This document shows positions 1 through 8,090 of a stretch of DNA of 62,196 nucleotides, piece by piece; within the stretch, counting starts at the first letter, position 1; each line of letters opens with the position of its first letter. The position numbers and the translations under genes were made by a program. Under the pieces are notes generated by a model. That model ran no database searches, had not been told where the DNA came from, and saw nothing but the letters and a program-made list of their open reading frames with translations. This DNA comes from Candidatus Saccharibacteria bacterium UBA6209. Its GTDB lineage: Bacteria > Patescibacteriota > Saccharimonadia > Saccharimonadales > Saccharimonadaceae. The stretch spans positions 1-62,196 of the forward strand of contig CAJPKE010000001.1 in assembly GCA_905370345.1 (NCBI GenBank), given 5' to 3'.

Positions 1-1
1 C

Positions 2-178
2 AACATAATCATGCTGATTATTCCGGGCGCCATGGATAAGAACTTAACTCATCCGATTTATTGGGTTAGCCGGCTAATTTGTATGTTCGCCGCGTTTGCC
101 GTATCATATCCCGTCAATCTATATTTGTTGCGTCGAGGCAAAGGTCACGCATTGACTCATCATTATCATCATATGTAA
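2..178 (+). CDS. C-terminal fragment of a DUF4396-like membrane protein
   Basis: An open frame enters from the left edge and stops at a TAA at 176-178, leaving 58 codons. It reads as a hydrophobic segment with a Pro-Gly turn, a second hydrophobic helix ending in YPVN, an RRG basic turn and a His-rich tail (HALTHHYHHM). The YPVN-x-(W/Y)-L-(I/L)-x-RG pattern with terminal histidines resembles the last two helices of DUF4396 membrane proteins; that assignment is from memory of the family, not from a search. The role of the family is unknown to me; terminal histidines could bind metal. The start lies outside the window. It ends 45 bases before the next gene, which has its own promoter. Confidence 0.45.
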   Translation, partial: NIIMLIIPGAMDKNLTHPIYWVSRLICMFAAFAVSYPVNLYLLRRGKGHALTHHYHHM

Positions 179-188
179 TTTATTTGTT

Positions 189-217
189 TTGATTTTCCCT
201 GTTATCTCGCTTATACT
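189..217 (+). promoter_or_regulatory. Promoter of the GH13 gene, leaderless type
   Basis: TTGATT at 189-194, a 17-bp spacer and TATACT at 212-217. The -10 box ends six bases before the ATG at 224, so the expected transcription start coincides with the start codon. There is no Shine-Dalgarno sequence in the gap. Confidence 0.65.
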
Positions 218-223
218 TAAATC

Positions 224-1810
224 ATGAAAACTTGGCAAGATGTCGCCTCTCTTTATCAAATTTATCCGCGCAGTTTTCTAGATACGAATGGCGATGGAAT
301 TGGCGATTTGAACGGCATTACCGAGAAGCTGAATTATTTATCATGGCTGGGAGTCGATTCGATTTGGATTTCCCCGTTCTTCGTATCACCACTGACCGAC
401 TTTGGTTATGATATTGCAAATTATCGAGCAATTGATCCGACTTTCGGAAAAATGCACGATTTTCAGGCGCTTCTTAAAAAAGCTCACGACCTCGACATTA
501 AAGTTATGATCGACCTCGTTCCCTGCCACACTTCAGACCAACATCCGTGGTTTCAAGAATCCAGATCTTCGCGTGACAATCCCAAGCGTGATTACTATGT
601 TTGGCGCGACGGAAAAAATAATAGCGAACCTAACAATTGGCGGAGTTTGTCTGGCGGCAGTTCATGGGAATTTGACGAGCGCACTGGGCAATTTTACCTG
701 CATTCATTCCTGAAAACGCAGCCAGATCTGAATTGGGATAATCCTGAAGTGCGTGCTGAAATGAAAAACATAGTGCGATTTTGGTTTGATATGGGCGTCG
801 ATGGAATGCGCGTCGATGCAATTTGGGGAATTTCCAAAGATCCCGACTTTAAAGACGACTCTCCAAATCCTGATTTTTATGGCAATCCAAACGATTACGG
901 AGCATTTATCCACGACCACTGTAAAATGGGACCGCATTTTCAGGAATATTTACGAGAATTGGCGTCAGCCTGCGACGAATATGACGATAAACAGATGGTT
1001 TTTGAGTTTTATCCAGACGACAAGCTGGGCGATATTTATCACCAATACAGCCAAATCTTGACAGCCCACCCAAAAGCCTCAGCGTTTTTTATGGAATATC
1101 GCGACAACGAATGGCACGCTAAAAATATTGAGAAAAAAATTGAGAATTATCTGCAATCAGCAAGCTCAACCACGCCATTTTTCTGCATCGGAAATCACGA
1201 TCAGCCGCGAGTCGCCTCCAGATTGGGCGAAGAACGCGCCCGCGCCCTCAGCTTCTTAAATCTCCTCACTCCAGGAATTAGTGTAGTGTATTACGGCGAC
1301 GAAATTGGCATGACGAATGGAGAATTAACCACTGATGACATTCAAGATAATTTTAGCCCCGCCAATTCTGTTGTTGATAGCCGAGATTTGGAACGCACGC
1401 CAATGCAATGGAATGATTCGCAATTTGCGGGCTTTTCAAGTGCAAAACCTTGGCTTCCTGTTAATGGAAATCGCACGAAGATTAACGTTTATAGCGAAAA
1501 AATCGCAAACGATTCTCTGCTTAATATGCACCGAAAGCTGCTAAAATTGCGCCAAACTCTCCCAATTCTTAAAAATGGCGATTTGAGTATCGTGCAAAAC
1601 ACTGGAAACGGCTTTATTCTCGGATTAAAAAGAGAGCTAGCTGGTCAACGTGCTTACATTTTCATCAATTTTGCAGACGCAAAACAAAGCTTCTCCATTC
1701 CGGAAGACGCCAAGATTATCACCTCGACTCACTCTGCCAATTTAATTACCGTAGAAAATCTCCAAATGACAATTCCAGGATATTGCGGAGTTTTACTTAT
1801 TGTCCAATAA
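224..1810 (+). CDS. GH13 alpha-glucosidase / oligo-1,6-glucosidase-like
   Basis: A 528-residue member of glycoside hydrolase family 13, cytosolic (no signal peptide). The four conserved regions are visible: region I DLVPCHTS (97-104), region II GMRVDA with nucleophile D198, region III VFEFYP with acid/base E261, and region IV GNHDQ with D326. The QPDLNWDNPEVR segment (about 166-177) and the domain layout match the alpha-glucosidase / oligo-1,6-glucosidase / trehalose synthase subfamilies rather than extracellular amylases; length is also typical (500-560). The likely reaction is release of glucose from short alpha-glucans or disaccharides. The exact linkage cannot be told from sequence. ATG 224 follows a -10 box by six bases, consistent with a leaderless mRNA. 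Confidence 0.88.
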   Translation: MKTWQDVASLYQIYPRSFLDTNGDGIGDLNGITEKLNYLSWLGVDSIWISPFFVSPLTDFGYDIANYRAIDPTFGKMHDFQALLKKAHDLDIKVMIDLVPCHTSDQHPWFQESRSSRDNPKRDYYVWRDGKNNSEPNNWRSLSGGSSWEFDERTGQFYLHSFLKTQPDLNWDNPEVRAEMKNIVRFWFDMGVDGMRVDAIWGISKDPDFKDDSPNPDFYGNPNDYGAFIHDHCKMGPHFQEYLRELASACDEYDDKQMVFEFYPDDKLGDIYHQYSQILTAHPKASAFFMEYRDNEWHAKNIEKKIENYLQSASSTTPFFCIGNHDQPRVASRLGEERARALSFLNLLTPGISVVYYGDEIGMTNGELTTDDIQDNFSPANSVVDSRDLERTPMQWNDSQFAGFSSAKPWLPVNGNRTKINVYSEKIANDSLLNMHRKLLKLRQTLPILKNGDLSIVQNTGNGFILGLKRELAGQRAYIFINFADAKQSFSIPEDAKIITSTHSANLITVENLQMTIPGYCGVLLIVQ

Positions 1811-1823
1811 TAAAAATATTCAA

Positions 1824-2138
1824 CTAGAATAAGGTTCCAGTTTCAGTATCACACTCTTCTATGGGATAAATGCCCGCACATCGAGCCGCCAGATCTGCCA
1901 TTTTCTTTTTAGTTTTCTCATCGTCGGCAGCCTCGGTGAGAGCTTCCAAGTCTAAATAGTAATCATCAAGAACATCTGGATAGCTGTTTTGGCTAGATTC
2001 TGTCGTATCGTTTTCTAACTCCTCGTCACCAACCTTATTAGCTTCTCTATAAGAGCCGAAGTCACCCAGATTATCGTTCAATATTACTCGTTGCGAATTT
2101 GTGTTTGTTCCACTTGGCAAATAATCAATACACGGCAT
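1824..2138 (-). CDS. Small acidic hypothetical protein
   Basis: A 104-residue ORF that I do not recognise. It is strongly acidic, rich in Asp, Glu, Asn and Ser, with a helical-looking C-terminal half (DLEALTEAADDEKTKKKMADLAARCAG) and two cysteines near the C-terminus; no signal peptide or membrane segment. A good Shine-Dalgarno (AGGAGG, around 2151-2156) precedes the ATG and a TATAAT-like -10 lies near 2178-2183 on the minus strand, so it has a short leader of about 30 bases. It converges on the GH13 gene with 13 bases between stops. The clear ribosome-binding site is the main reason to believe it is real. Confidence 0.6.
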   Translation of the reverse strand: MPCIDYLPSGTNTNSQRVILNDNLGDFGSYREANKVGDEELENDTTESSQNSYPDVLDDYYLDLEALTEAADDEKTKKKMADLAARCAGIYPIEECDTETGTLF

Positions 2139-2183
2139 TTCTCTACATTCCTCCTCTTTTCACTTTATCTATAAATTATTATA

Positions 2184-2545
2184 CACTGCCACCAGATGTA
2201 GCGGTAGAGTTAACTTCACAACACTATCAAACAACAGAACCCTTCGCTCTACTCAATTAAACTATTGTTCACTTAGCGACTGAGTTAGTGGGTGGCGGCT
2301 TTTCTTAAAATTTATAGATACTCACGAGACGCACCCACCGACACAGCCGCTAATAGTTTATTGATGCCCTAATTGTTAAAGATCACTTTCTGACATATTT
2401 GCTTTGATTGTTCTAGCTAATCTCCGTCACTCCTATAATTCTCGCTATTGAGTCGGATTGAGCTATACATTTCAATGCAGTCAGTGTAGTTGTTCTGTCT
2501 ACAAGAGGTCATCAATTTCAGATTGCCAACCTCTTCAAACAGAAA
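2184..2545. other. Structured intergenic stretch, possible noncoding RNA
   Basis: No convincing ORF. Nested complementary segments are visible: AAACTATT (2259-2266) plus TAGCG (2274-2278) pair with CGCTA (2348-2352) and AATAGTTT (2352-2359), enclosing GTGGGTG (2288-2294) paired with CACCCAC (2332-2338). A further AAGAGGT (2503-2509) / ACCTCTT (2529-2535) hairpin lies just before a terminator. I compared it by eye with tmRNA, RNase P RNA and SRP RNA core motifs and did not find them on either strand. Strand and function are undetermined. Confidence 0.35.
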
Positions 2546-2575
2546 AACCCGCTGGCTCTCTACTTCCAGCGGGTT
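2546..2575 (-). terminator. Bidirectional rho-independent terminator after rsmD
   Basis: Perfect 10-bp inverted repeat AACCCGCTGG / CCAGCGGGTT with a 10-nt loop. Read on the minus strand it is followed by a run of five T, so it can end the tyrS-to-rsmD operon; on the plus strand it has four T and could end an RNA from the structured stretch to its left. Confidence 0.75.
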
Positions 2576-2639
2576 TTGCTATACAACAAAAATCGTCCTG
2601 ACAAACATCAGAACGAGATTATTAAGTCATACTGTATTT

Positions 2640-3182
2640 TTACAATCGTAGGAACTTGGTGAGGTGCGCCTCCCCATAACTACGACTGTCCACCACAACA
2701 GTTTTGTCTTGAACCGGCACCTCACCTATTCCTGGATGTGATAATATCATAGTTCCACCCGGTTTGAGTAGTCTCATTAACTTAGAAACTGTGGAAAACT
2801 GTGGATTATGGTATGGCGGATCGGCAAAAATAATATCGAACTCCCCTGTTGAACTCGCACTTTCCAGCCAATTTATTATCGTTGTTTTTATTACAATAGA
2901 TTTTTCTTCGACGCCCAAAATGCTTATGTTTTCAGCAATTACTCGCTGAGCGACTCGATCTCGCTCCACGAAAACCACCGACTCTGCACCGCGACTTAAT
3001 GCCTCTAGTCCAACAGCACCAGATCCCGCAAAAGCATCCAAAACTCGCGCGCCGCGTATCGATTCGCCCAAAGAATTGAACATAGCTGAACGTACTCGCT
3101 CGCCCATAGGATGTGTCGTTGAGCCGGGCGGAGTTTTTATAAATCGTCCGCCAAATTCGCCAGAGATAATCCTAACTCTCAC
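2640..3182 (-). CDS. rsmD: 16S rRNA (guanine(966)-N2)-methyltransferase RsmD
   Basis: A 180-residue class I SAM-dependent methyltransferase, expected to methylate N2 of G966 in 16S rRNA during 30S assembly. The N-terminal RIISGEFGGR segment is characteristic of the RsmD family, the SAM-binding motif VLDAFAGSGA is at 47-56 and the catalytic DPPY at 121-124. Length is usual for the family. Its start overlaps the stop of the upstream gene by 4 nt, indicating translational coupling as the last gene of the tyrS-HAD-recG-272aa-rsmD operon. Confidence 0.92.
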   Translation of the reverse strand: MRVRIISGEFGGRFIKTPPGSTTHPMGERVRSAMFNSLGESIRGARVLDAFAGSGAVGLEALSRGAESVVFVERDRVAQRVIAENISILGVEEKSIVIKTTIINWLESASSTGEFDIIFADPPYHNPQFSTVSKLMRLLKPGGTMILSHPGIGEVPVQDKTVVVDSRSYGEAHLTKFLRL

Positions 3183-3997
3183 TTTTTTTCTGCCTCAAGT
3201 TTCCAAATAGACGCCAGCCAACCCAACATCACCGACTTTATAATAATCGGTATTAGCTCGTGATTTGTCTGCCGAGCAAGGTCCGTCGTCCAGCCGCTCT
3301 TGCTAAAATTGTCATACATTTTCATCGATGCCACGGCGTGAACTTGGTCCAAATAATACTCACGATAGCCGTGATTTTTCACTTGCAATATATCATCGTC
3401 ACTCGGAATTGCGTCCTTAAAACGCGGATATGCCACCACGCTAGCTACGCCAGCCTCAAACGCCACGTGCGTCGTCATCATACCTTTGGCGCCCCAGAAT
3501 TTCCAGTTGTTCTTAATCAGTTCAATTCCGTTATCGCCCTTCATGAGATTTTTCTTCAAAATTGAGGTTCGCGTCTCCAACCCTTCACCGCCACGAAGTT
3601 CCGCCATAGCTTGTTCCAGAGGAAAATGATGCGCTGGAGTCAAACCGTCGGTAATCGCGTGCGCCATCCATGCCGCCTCAAACGCTGCTCGCTCGGAATT
3701 ATTTGTCCGCAGTGCTCGGGCTAAATTGCCAATATGTCCGTCAATCATCTCCAAAAGTGCAGTGTCATTCGGATCGTCCGGATTTATAAAGTGCCAAGGC
3801 TCATCCACCGCTGGACTTTTTCGTTTAACACCATCAGGACCATTCTTGCCCTCAAAATGAAGAATGTTTTTAATGTCAGGAAAATCACACCAATCAGGAA
3901 GAATTGGTTCTATATTTCTCCTTGCGACTCGATCTATTTTTTGGTGGACGCCAATAAATCGACCAGAGCTATCCCTAATTGTTGTTCCTGCATACAT
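3179..3997 (-). CDS. Helical hypothetical protein with P1 nuclease / phospholipase C-like His-Asp motif
   Basis: 272 residues, not firmly recognised. AHAITDGLTPAHH (112-124) resembles the zinc-binding H-x(3)-D-x(5-6)-H signature of the P1 nuclease / zinc-dependent phospholipase C fold; an upstream EPWHF (66-70) and later histidines in TTHVAFE and NHGYREYY could complete a trinuclear site. No signal peptide is seen, unlike most enzymes of that fold, so it may act in the cytoplasm or be inactive. It lies between recG and rsmD with one base of spacing to recG and a 4-nt overlap with rsmD, so it is co-expressed with core genes. The function is inference only. Confidence 0.6.
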   Translation of the reverse strand: MYAGTTIRDSSGRFIGVHQKIDRVARRNIEPILPDWCDFPDIKNILHFEGKNGPDGVKRKSPAVDEPWHFINPDDPNDTALLEMIDGHIGNLARALRTNNSERAAFEAAWMAHAITDGLTPAHHFPLEQAMAELRGGEGLETRTSILKKNLMKGDNGIELIKNNWKFWGAKGMMTTHVAFEAGVASVVAYPRFKDAIPSDDDILQVKNHGYREYYLDQVHAVASMKMYDNFSKSGWTTDLARQTNHELIPIIIKSVMLGWLASIWKLEAEKK

Positions 3998-3998
3998 A

Positions 3999-6041
3999 TT
4001 AATTTAAAACAGTTAATCGCTGATAGCGACTGACGGCGTGCGCCAGATGATTATATTGTAGCAAATCTTGCCCCTCTTTGACAAAGCGTTCAGCTTCGAC
4101 TTGAGCGCGAGCAATTAGTGCCGTATCCGCCAGCGAGGCAATTTTCAAGTTCAAATCCCCGTGTTGCATTTTGCCGTAAATCTCACCAGGTCCACGCAAC
4201 TTCAGATCAACCTCCGCCAAATAAAATCCGTCTTGCGACTTCTCAATCTCCCGAAGACGCTGACTCGGCTTATCGTGGCCGCTCATCATCAAATGGCAAA
4301 AACTCTGATGTTTCCCGCGCCCAACTCGACCGCGCAATTGATGCAATTGACTCAACCCAAAATTGTCCGCATTCTCAATCAACATCACTGTCGCATTCGG
4401 CACATTCACACCAACCTCAACCACAGTCGTACTCACCAGCATATCCAGCTCGCCATCCGCAAACTTCTGCATCACTTCAGCTTTTTCTTCAGCAGGAAGC
4501 TTTCCGTGCAACAACCCAACTCGACGATGGTTGAAAACAGTCTTAGACAATTTATTATATTCCACCTCCACCGATTTCTTATCATTGTCTGGATTATCAT
4601 CAATCAACGGACAAATAACGTAAGCTTGGCGACCTTTGGCTAGTTCATTTTCAATCGATTCGTAAAGCTTCGGAGCTGATGCTGGCGACCAAATCTTAGT
4701 CTGAATCGGCTGACGACCAGAGGGCAACTCGTCCAGAATAGAAATATCCAACTCTCCGTACAATGTCAGCGCCAAGCTGCGCGGAATTGGCGTGGCTGTC
4801 ATACTTAAAAGATGTGGCATAAAATCAGACTTTTCTAACAAAGCTTGTCGTTGCTTCACACCAAATCGGTGCTGTTCGTCGATCACCGCAAATCCCAATT
4901 TATGATACGCAACTTTCTCCTGAATTAACACATGTGTGCCGACCACAACGTCAATGTTACCGCTAGCCAAATTGTCCAACAATTGACTGCGCGCCGCACC
5001 TTTCACGTGGCCCGTCAGAAGCGCAACAGACACACCAAATGGCGACAATAGCTCGTCAAGCGTTTTCGCATGTTGCTGCGCCAAAATCTCCGTCGGCGCC
5101 ATGATTGCCGTCTGAAATCCAGCCTTCGCCACTTCCGCAGCCACCAATCCCGCAACGACAGTTTTTCCTGAGCCAACATCCCCTTGTAATAACCGATTCA
5201 TCGGATGCTCAGACTCCAAATCTTGCAGAATTTGCCACGCAGCTCGGCGCTGAGCGTTCGTCAAAGGAAACGGCAATTGGTCGACGAAGCTCTTCACGAC
5301 CGACTTATTGAACGGAATTTTCCAGCCTGTTAATCTGGTCTGTTCTTGCTTGTTAAATTGTGCCGCCAATATCATCTCGAACAACTCCTCAAATGCCAGA
5401 CGCTCACGACCGCGGGAAATTTCCTCGTGAGTTTTTGGCGCGTGAAGAAATTTAACCGCCTCAGAACGACTAACCAATTTTTGGCGCCGAATAATATTTT
5501 CCGGCAAAGTCTCGGGCAAAAAATCCATAATTGGACGAATATTTTTCATCAAATCTTGCACGGTTTTTGGGCGGAGATTTTTGATCGATTTATAAACTGG
5601 CTGAATTCCAGACGCATTTTCCATCACTTCTTTGGCAACTTCTTTTGCTAGCTCGACGGACGGATTATTGATTTGATAGCGATTATATTGCATACCAAAT
5701 TGACCAGAAAAAATAAATTCCGCATCAGATTTTAATTGCGTTTCGCGGTACGGCTGATTGAACCAAACCGCCTTAACTTTGCCTGATTTATCCGCCAAAA
5801 CCGCGGTCGTGATTCTAAGTCCACGCCGAACAACACGCGTCGAAACCGACTCGCATCGCGCCTTAACAGTAACTTTTCCCGGCTGAAGATCTGCGATATT
5901 AACCGCAGTTGAATAGTCGTCATATGCTCGCGGTAAGAAATTCAGGGCATCAGAAACCGTCGTAAGACCGGCCGCCGCTAGAGCTTGAGCAGTTTTCGGC
6001 CCGACACCTTTAATTTGCTCGAGAGGAGTTGCTAGTTTCAT
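3999..6041 (-). CDS. recG: ATP-dependent DNA helicase RecG
   Basis: 680 residues, the normal length for RecG, which reverses stalled forks and processes branched DNA. An N-terminal helix-hairpin-helix-like start (LEQIKGVGPKTAQAL) is followed by the OB wedge domain, helicase lobe 1 with Walker A GDVGSGKT and DEQH box, then lobe 2 with the STTVVEVGVNVPNA and QLRGRVGRG motifs and a C-terminal RecG segment. It abuts the HAD phosphatase gene (stop to start with no gap) inside the tyrS operon. Confidence 0.96.
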   Translation of the reverse strand: MKLATPLEQIKGVGPKTAQALAAAGLTTVSDALNFLPRAYDDYSTAVNIADLQPGKVTVKARCESVSTRVVRRGLRITTAVLADKSGKVKAVWFNQPYRETQLKSDAEFIFSGQFGMQYNRYQINNPSVELAKEVAKEVMENASGIQPVYKSIKNLRPKTVQDLMKNIRPIMDFLPETLPENIIRRQKLVSRSEAVKFLHAPKTHEEISRGRERLAFEELFEMILAAQFNKQEQTRLTGWKIPFNKSVVKSFVDQLPFPLTNAQRRAAWQILQDLESEHPMNRLLQGDVGSGKTVVAGLVAAEVAKAGFQTAIMAPTEILAQQHAKTLDELLSPFGVSVALLTGHVKGAARSQLLDNLASGNIDVVVGTHVLIQEKVAYHKLGFAVIDEQHRFGVKQRQALLEKSDFMPHLLSMTATPIPRSLALTLYGELDISILDELPSGRQPIQTKIWSPASAPKLYESIENELAKGRQAYVICPLIDDNPDNDKKSVEVEYNKLSKTVFNHRRVGLLHGKLPAEEKAEVMQKFADGELDMLVSTTVVEVGVNVPNATVMLIENADNFGLSQLHQLRGRVGRGKHQSFCHLMMSGHDKPSQRLREIEKSQDGFYLAEVDLKLRGPGEIYGKMQHGDLNLKIASLADTALIARAQVEAERFVKEGQDLLQYNHLAHAVSRYQRLTVLN

Positions 6042-6797
6042 CTACGAAACGGCGTTGATGCCTTCCAGAGCATAGGCTGTATCTTCCCAGCCTCTCACGC
6101 CGATTGAATCTACGCCCATTTGCTTCACTGGAAAATCATTGCCGCCTTCTTCAATTTTGTCACCAAAGAATAGAGTTTCTTCTTTCGACCAGCCATTCAA
6201 TTCAAGTAACCTGCCAATTCCATAGGCCTTATCAATTCCCGGAAGCGTGATGTCAGTACTCGTTGTCCCGCCAATTCGTACCTCAAGCCCAGGCAGCTTC
6301 TCCGCCACCTTGTCGCGATATATCGGACGAACATCCTTATACTTCTCCGCCCACGCATATTTATCTTCAGGTGTAGCTTGCTGACCCAAAGCCGACATAG
6401 TAATCTGGCTATGTCGATCTTCAATTATTTCACCCGCAGGATTCTCACACCAAATGCCCATTTCCTTCGCAACTTCTTCCAATGCCGCAGTTATCTGAGT
6501 TTTTTGCTCGTCAGACAAATCATTCGCATACTGAATTTTCCATTCATCATCGGCGGCGTCAAATCGATAATATCGAGTTCCGCAAGTCGGCATCGCATGA
6601 AACTTCTGAAGCAACTCTGGAGTAACGTTCAACCTATCAATCACCTGCTTCTTTATCTGCTGAAACGTGCCGCCCGTAATCACGCAAACGTCATAATTTT
6701 CAAGCAATCGACTAAGAATTCCAGCCATACGATCGCTAATTGGCGATTTTGTAATTGCTAATGTATCATCCAAATCAAAACCGATAATTTTCTTCAT
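6042..6797 (-). CDS. HAD-IIB phosphatase, phosphomannomutase-like
   Basis: 251 residues with HAD motif I FDLDDT (nucleophile D8, general acid D10), motif II TGG (41-43) and motif III FGDKIEEGGND (211-221), plus a C2-type cap between them. The STDITLPGIDKAYGI segment and the GDK-x(4)-GND motif closely resemble the eukaryotic-type phosphomannomutase branch of HAD-IIB, so it may be a sugar-phosphate phosphatase or a phosphomutase; sequence alone does not decide. Its start overlaps the tyrS stop by 1 nt. Confidence 0.78.
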   Translation of the reverse strand: MKKIIGFDLDDTLAITKSPISDRMAGILSRLLENYDVCVITGGTFQQIKKQVIDRLNVTPELLQKFHAMPTCGTRYYRFDAADDEWKIQYANDLSDEQKTQITAALEEVAKEMGIWCENPAGEIIEDRHSQITMSALGQQATPEDKYAWAEKYKDVRPIYRDKVAEKLPGLEVRIGGTTSTDITLPGIDKAYGIGRLLELNGWSKEETLFFGDKIEEGGNDFPVKQMGVDSIGVRGWEDTAYALEGINAVS

Positions 6798-8017
6798 TAT
6801 TCGTTCTCCCCCATAATTAATACGAACGTGTTTTTACCCTTCTTCAGCAGCGACGTGTCATTGACGACTTTATTTTCGGCAAGTTTTTCGCCGTTTAAGC
6901 TAATGGCGCCAGATTTTAACAATCGCTTTGCTTCGCCGTTAGAGCCAACCGCCCCAGATTCTACCAACGCTTCAATCACATCAATTCCAGCATCAACGCA
7001 AGGAATTTCCTCAGCCAAAGCGCCTAAATCATCGTCCGACAATTTCTTAAAATCGCCGCCACCAAACAAAACTTCAGTTACGCGCTCAACAGATTCACGA
7101 CGCGCGCTACCGTGAACGATATCAGTGACTTCGCGAGCCAAAACTTTTTGTGCCGAACGAGCGCCAGGATTAACCGCATGGTTTTCAGCAATAGCCTCAA
7201 TCGTATCGCGATCCAACATCGTAAATATCTTCATATATTCAATCGCGCTCTCATCATCGACATTCAGCCAGAATTGGTAGAATTTATAGACGCTGGTTTT
7301 ATTTTCATCAAGCCAAACCGCGCCACCTTCAGATTTACCGAATTTACGACCAGTCGACTTATTGATAAGCAGTGGCGCGGTCATTGCGTAAACTTCAGTA
7401 TTTTCTTTTTTACGGATCAAATCCACGCCAGATAATAAATTACCCCATTGATCTGATCCACCAATTTGCAGATTCACGCCATATTGATTAAATAGATGCC
7501 AAAAATCATAGCCCTGAAGCAAAGTGTAAGTAAATTCCGCAAAGCTCAAACCCTTACCATTGTTAATGCGCGCCTTGAAAAATTCGCGACTCACCAAATC
7601 TGCCATATTGAAATTCTTACCGATATCGCGAAGAAACGGCAGCAATTCCAACTCAGCCAGCCAGTCAGCGTTATCAACCAAAGTAAAATCTCGTCCAGCA
7701 AAAATCCTCGAAACTTGAGATTTTAAGGCTTGTTTATTATGCTCAATTTCCTCGTACGGAAGCAGATTTCGCTCTTCCGTGTCGCGCATATCGCCAATCA
7801 TTCCCGTGCCACCACCAACGAGCAGAAACACCTTATGTCCGCGCTCTAGAAAATGCCGAACCATCATATAAACTGCCAAATGCCCAACATGTAAGCTGTC
7901 CGCCGAAGGATCCGTCCCCAAATAGAGCGTGAAATTCTCCGAATCGATAAGTTTGTCGTCAGTAAATGTGGTCTGATTCCAGAATCCACGCCATTGTAAT
8001 TCCTCTGATAATTTCAT
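6797..8017 (-). CDS. tyrS: Tyrosyl-tRNA synthetase
   Basis: 406 residues, class I aminoacyl-tRNA synthetase charging tRNA-Tyr. HIGH motif variant HVGH at 43-46, KMSKS variant KFGKS at 225-229, the GGSDQWGN substrate-binding loop (186-193), and a C-terminal S4 RNA-binding domain (about 345-400). It is the first gene of a five-gene minus-strand operon. Unlike many neighbours it has a leader with a good Shine-Dalgarno (AAGGAGTG) before the ATG. Confidence 0.96.
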   Translation of the reverse strand: MKLSEELQWRGFWNQTTFTDDKLIDSENFTLYLGTDPSADSLHVGHLAVYMMVRHFLERGHKVFLLVGGGTGMIGDMRDTEERNLLPYEEIEHNKQALKSQVSRIFAGRDFTLVDNADWLAELELLPFLRDIGKNFNMADLVSREFFKARINNGKGLSFAEFTYTLLQGYDFWHLFNQYGVNLQIGGSDQWGNLLSGVDLIRKKENTEVYAMTAPLLINKSTGRKFGKSEGGAVWLDENKTSVYKFYQFWLNVDDESAIEYMKIFTMLDRDTIEAIAENHAVNPGARSAQKVLAREVTDIVHGSARRESVERVTEVLFGGGDFKKLSDDDLGALAEEIPCVDAGIDVIEALVESGAVGSNGEAKRLLKSGAISLNGEKLAENKVVNDTSLLKKGKNTFVLIMGENE

Positions 8018-8056
8018 ATCACTCCTTTTCTATATATTAGTATAGCAATTTTACAA

Positions 8057-8084
8057 TTGAAGCGAAACATATGCGTGATATAAT
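8057..8084 (+). promoter_or_regulatory. Promoter of the penicillin-binding protein gene, leaderless GTG start
   Basis: TTGAAG at 8057-8062, 16-bp spacer, TATAAT at 8079-8084. Six bases separate the -10 box from the GTG at 8091. It lies back to back with the tyrS promoter region in a 73-bp divergent gap. Confidence 0.68.
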
Positions 8085-8090
8085 AGAATT

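Noticed and set aside
2184..2545. tmRNA or RNase P RNA in the gap left of rsmD
   Set aside because: Core motifs of either RNA (tmRNA 5' GGGG and 3' tRNA-like end, RNase P GAAAGTCC and ACAGAA) are not seen on either strand.
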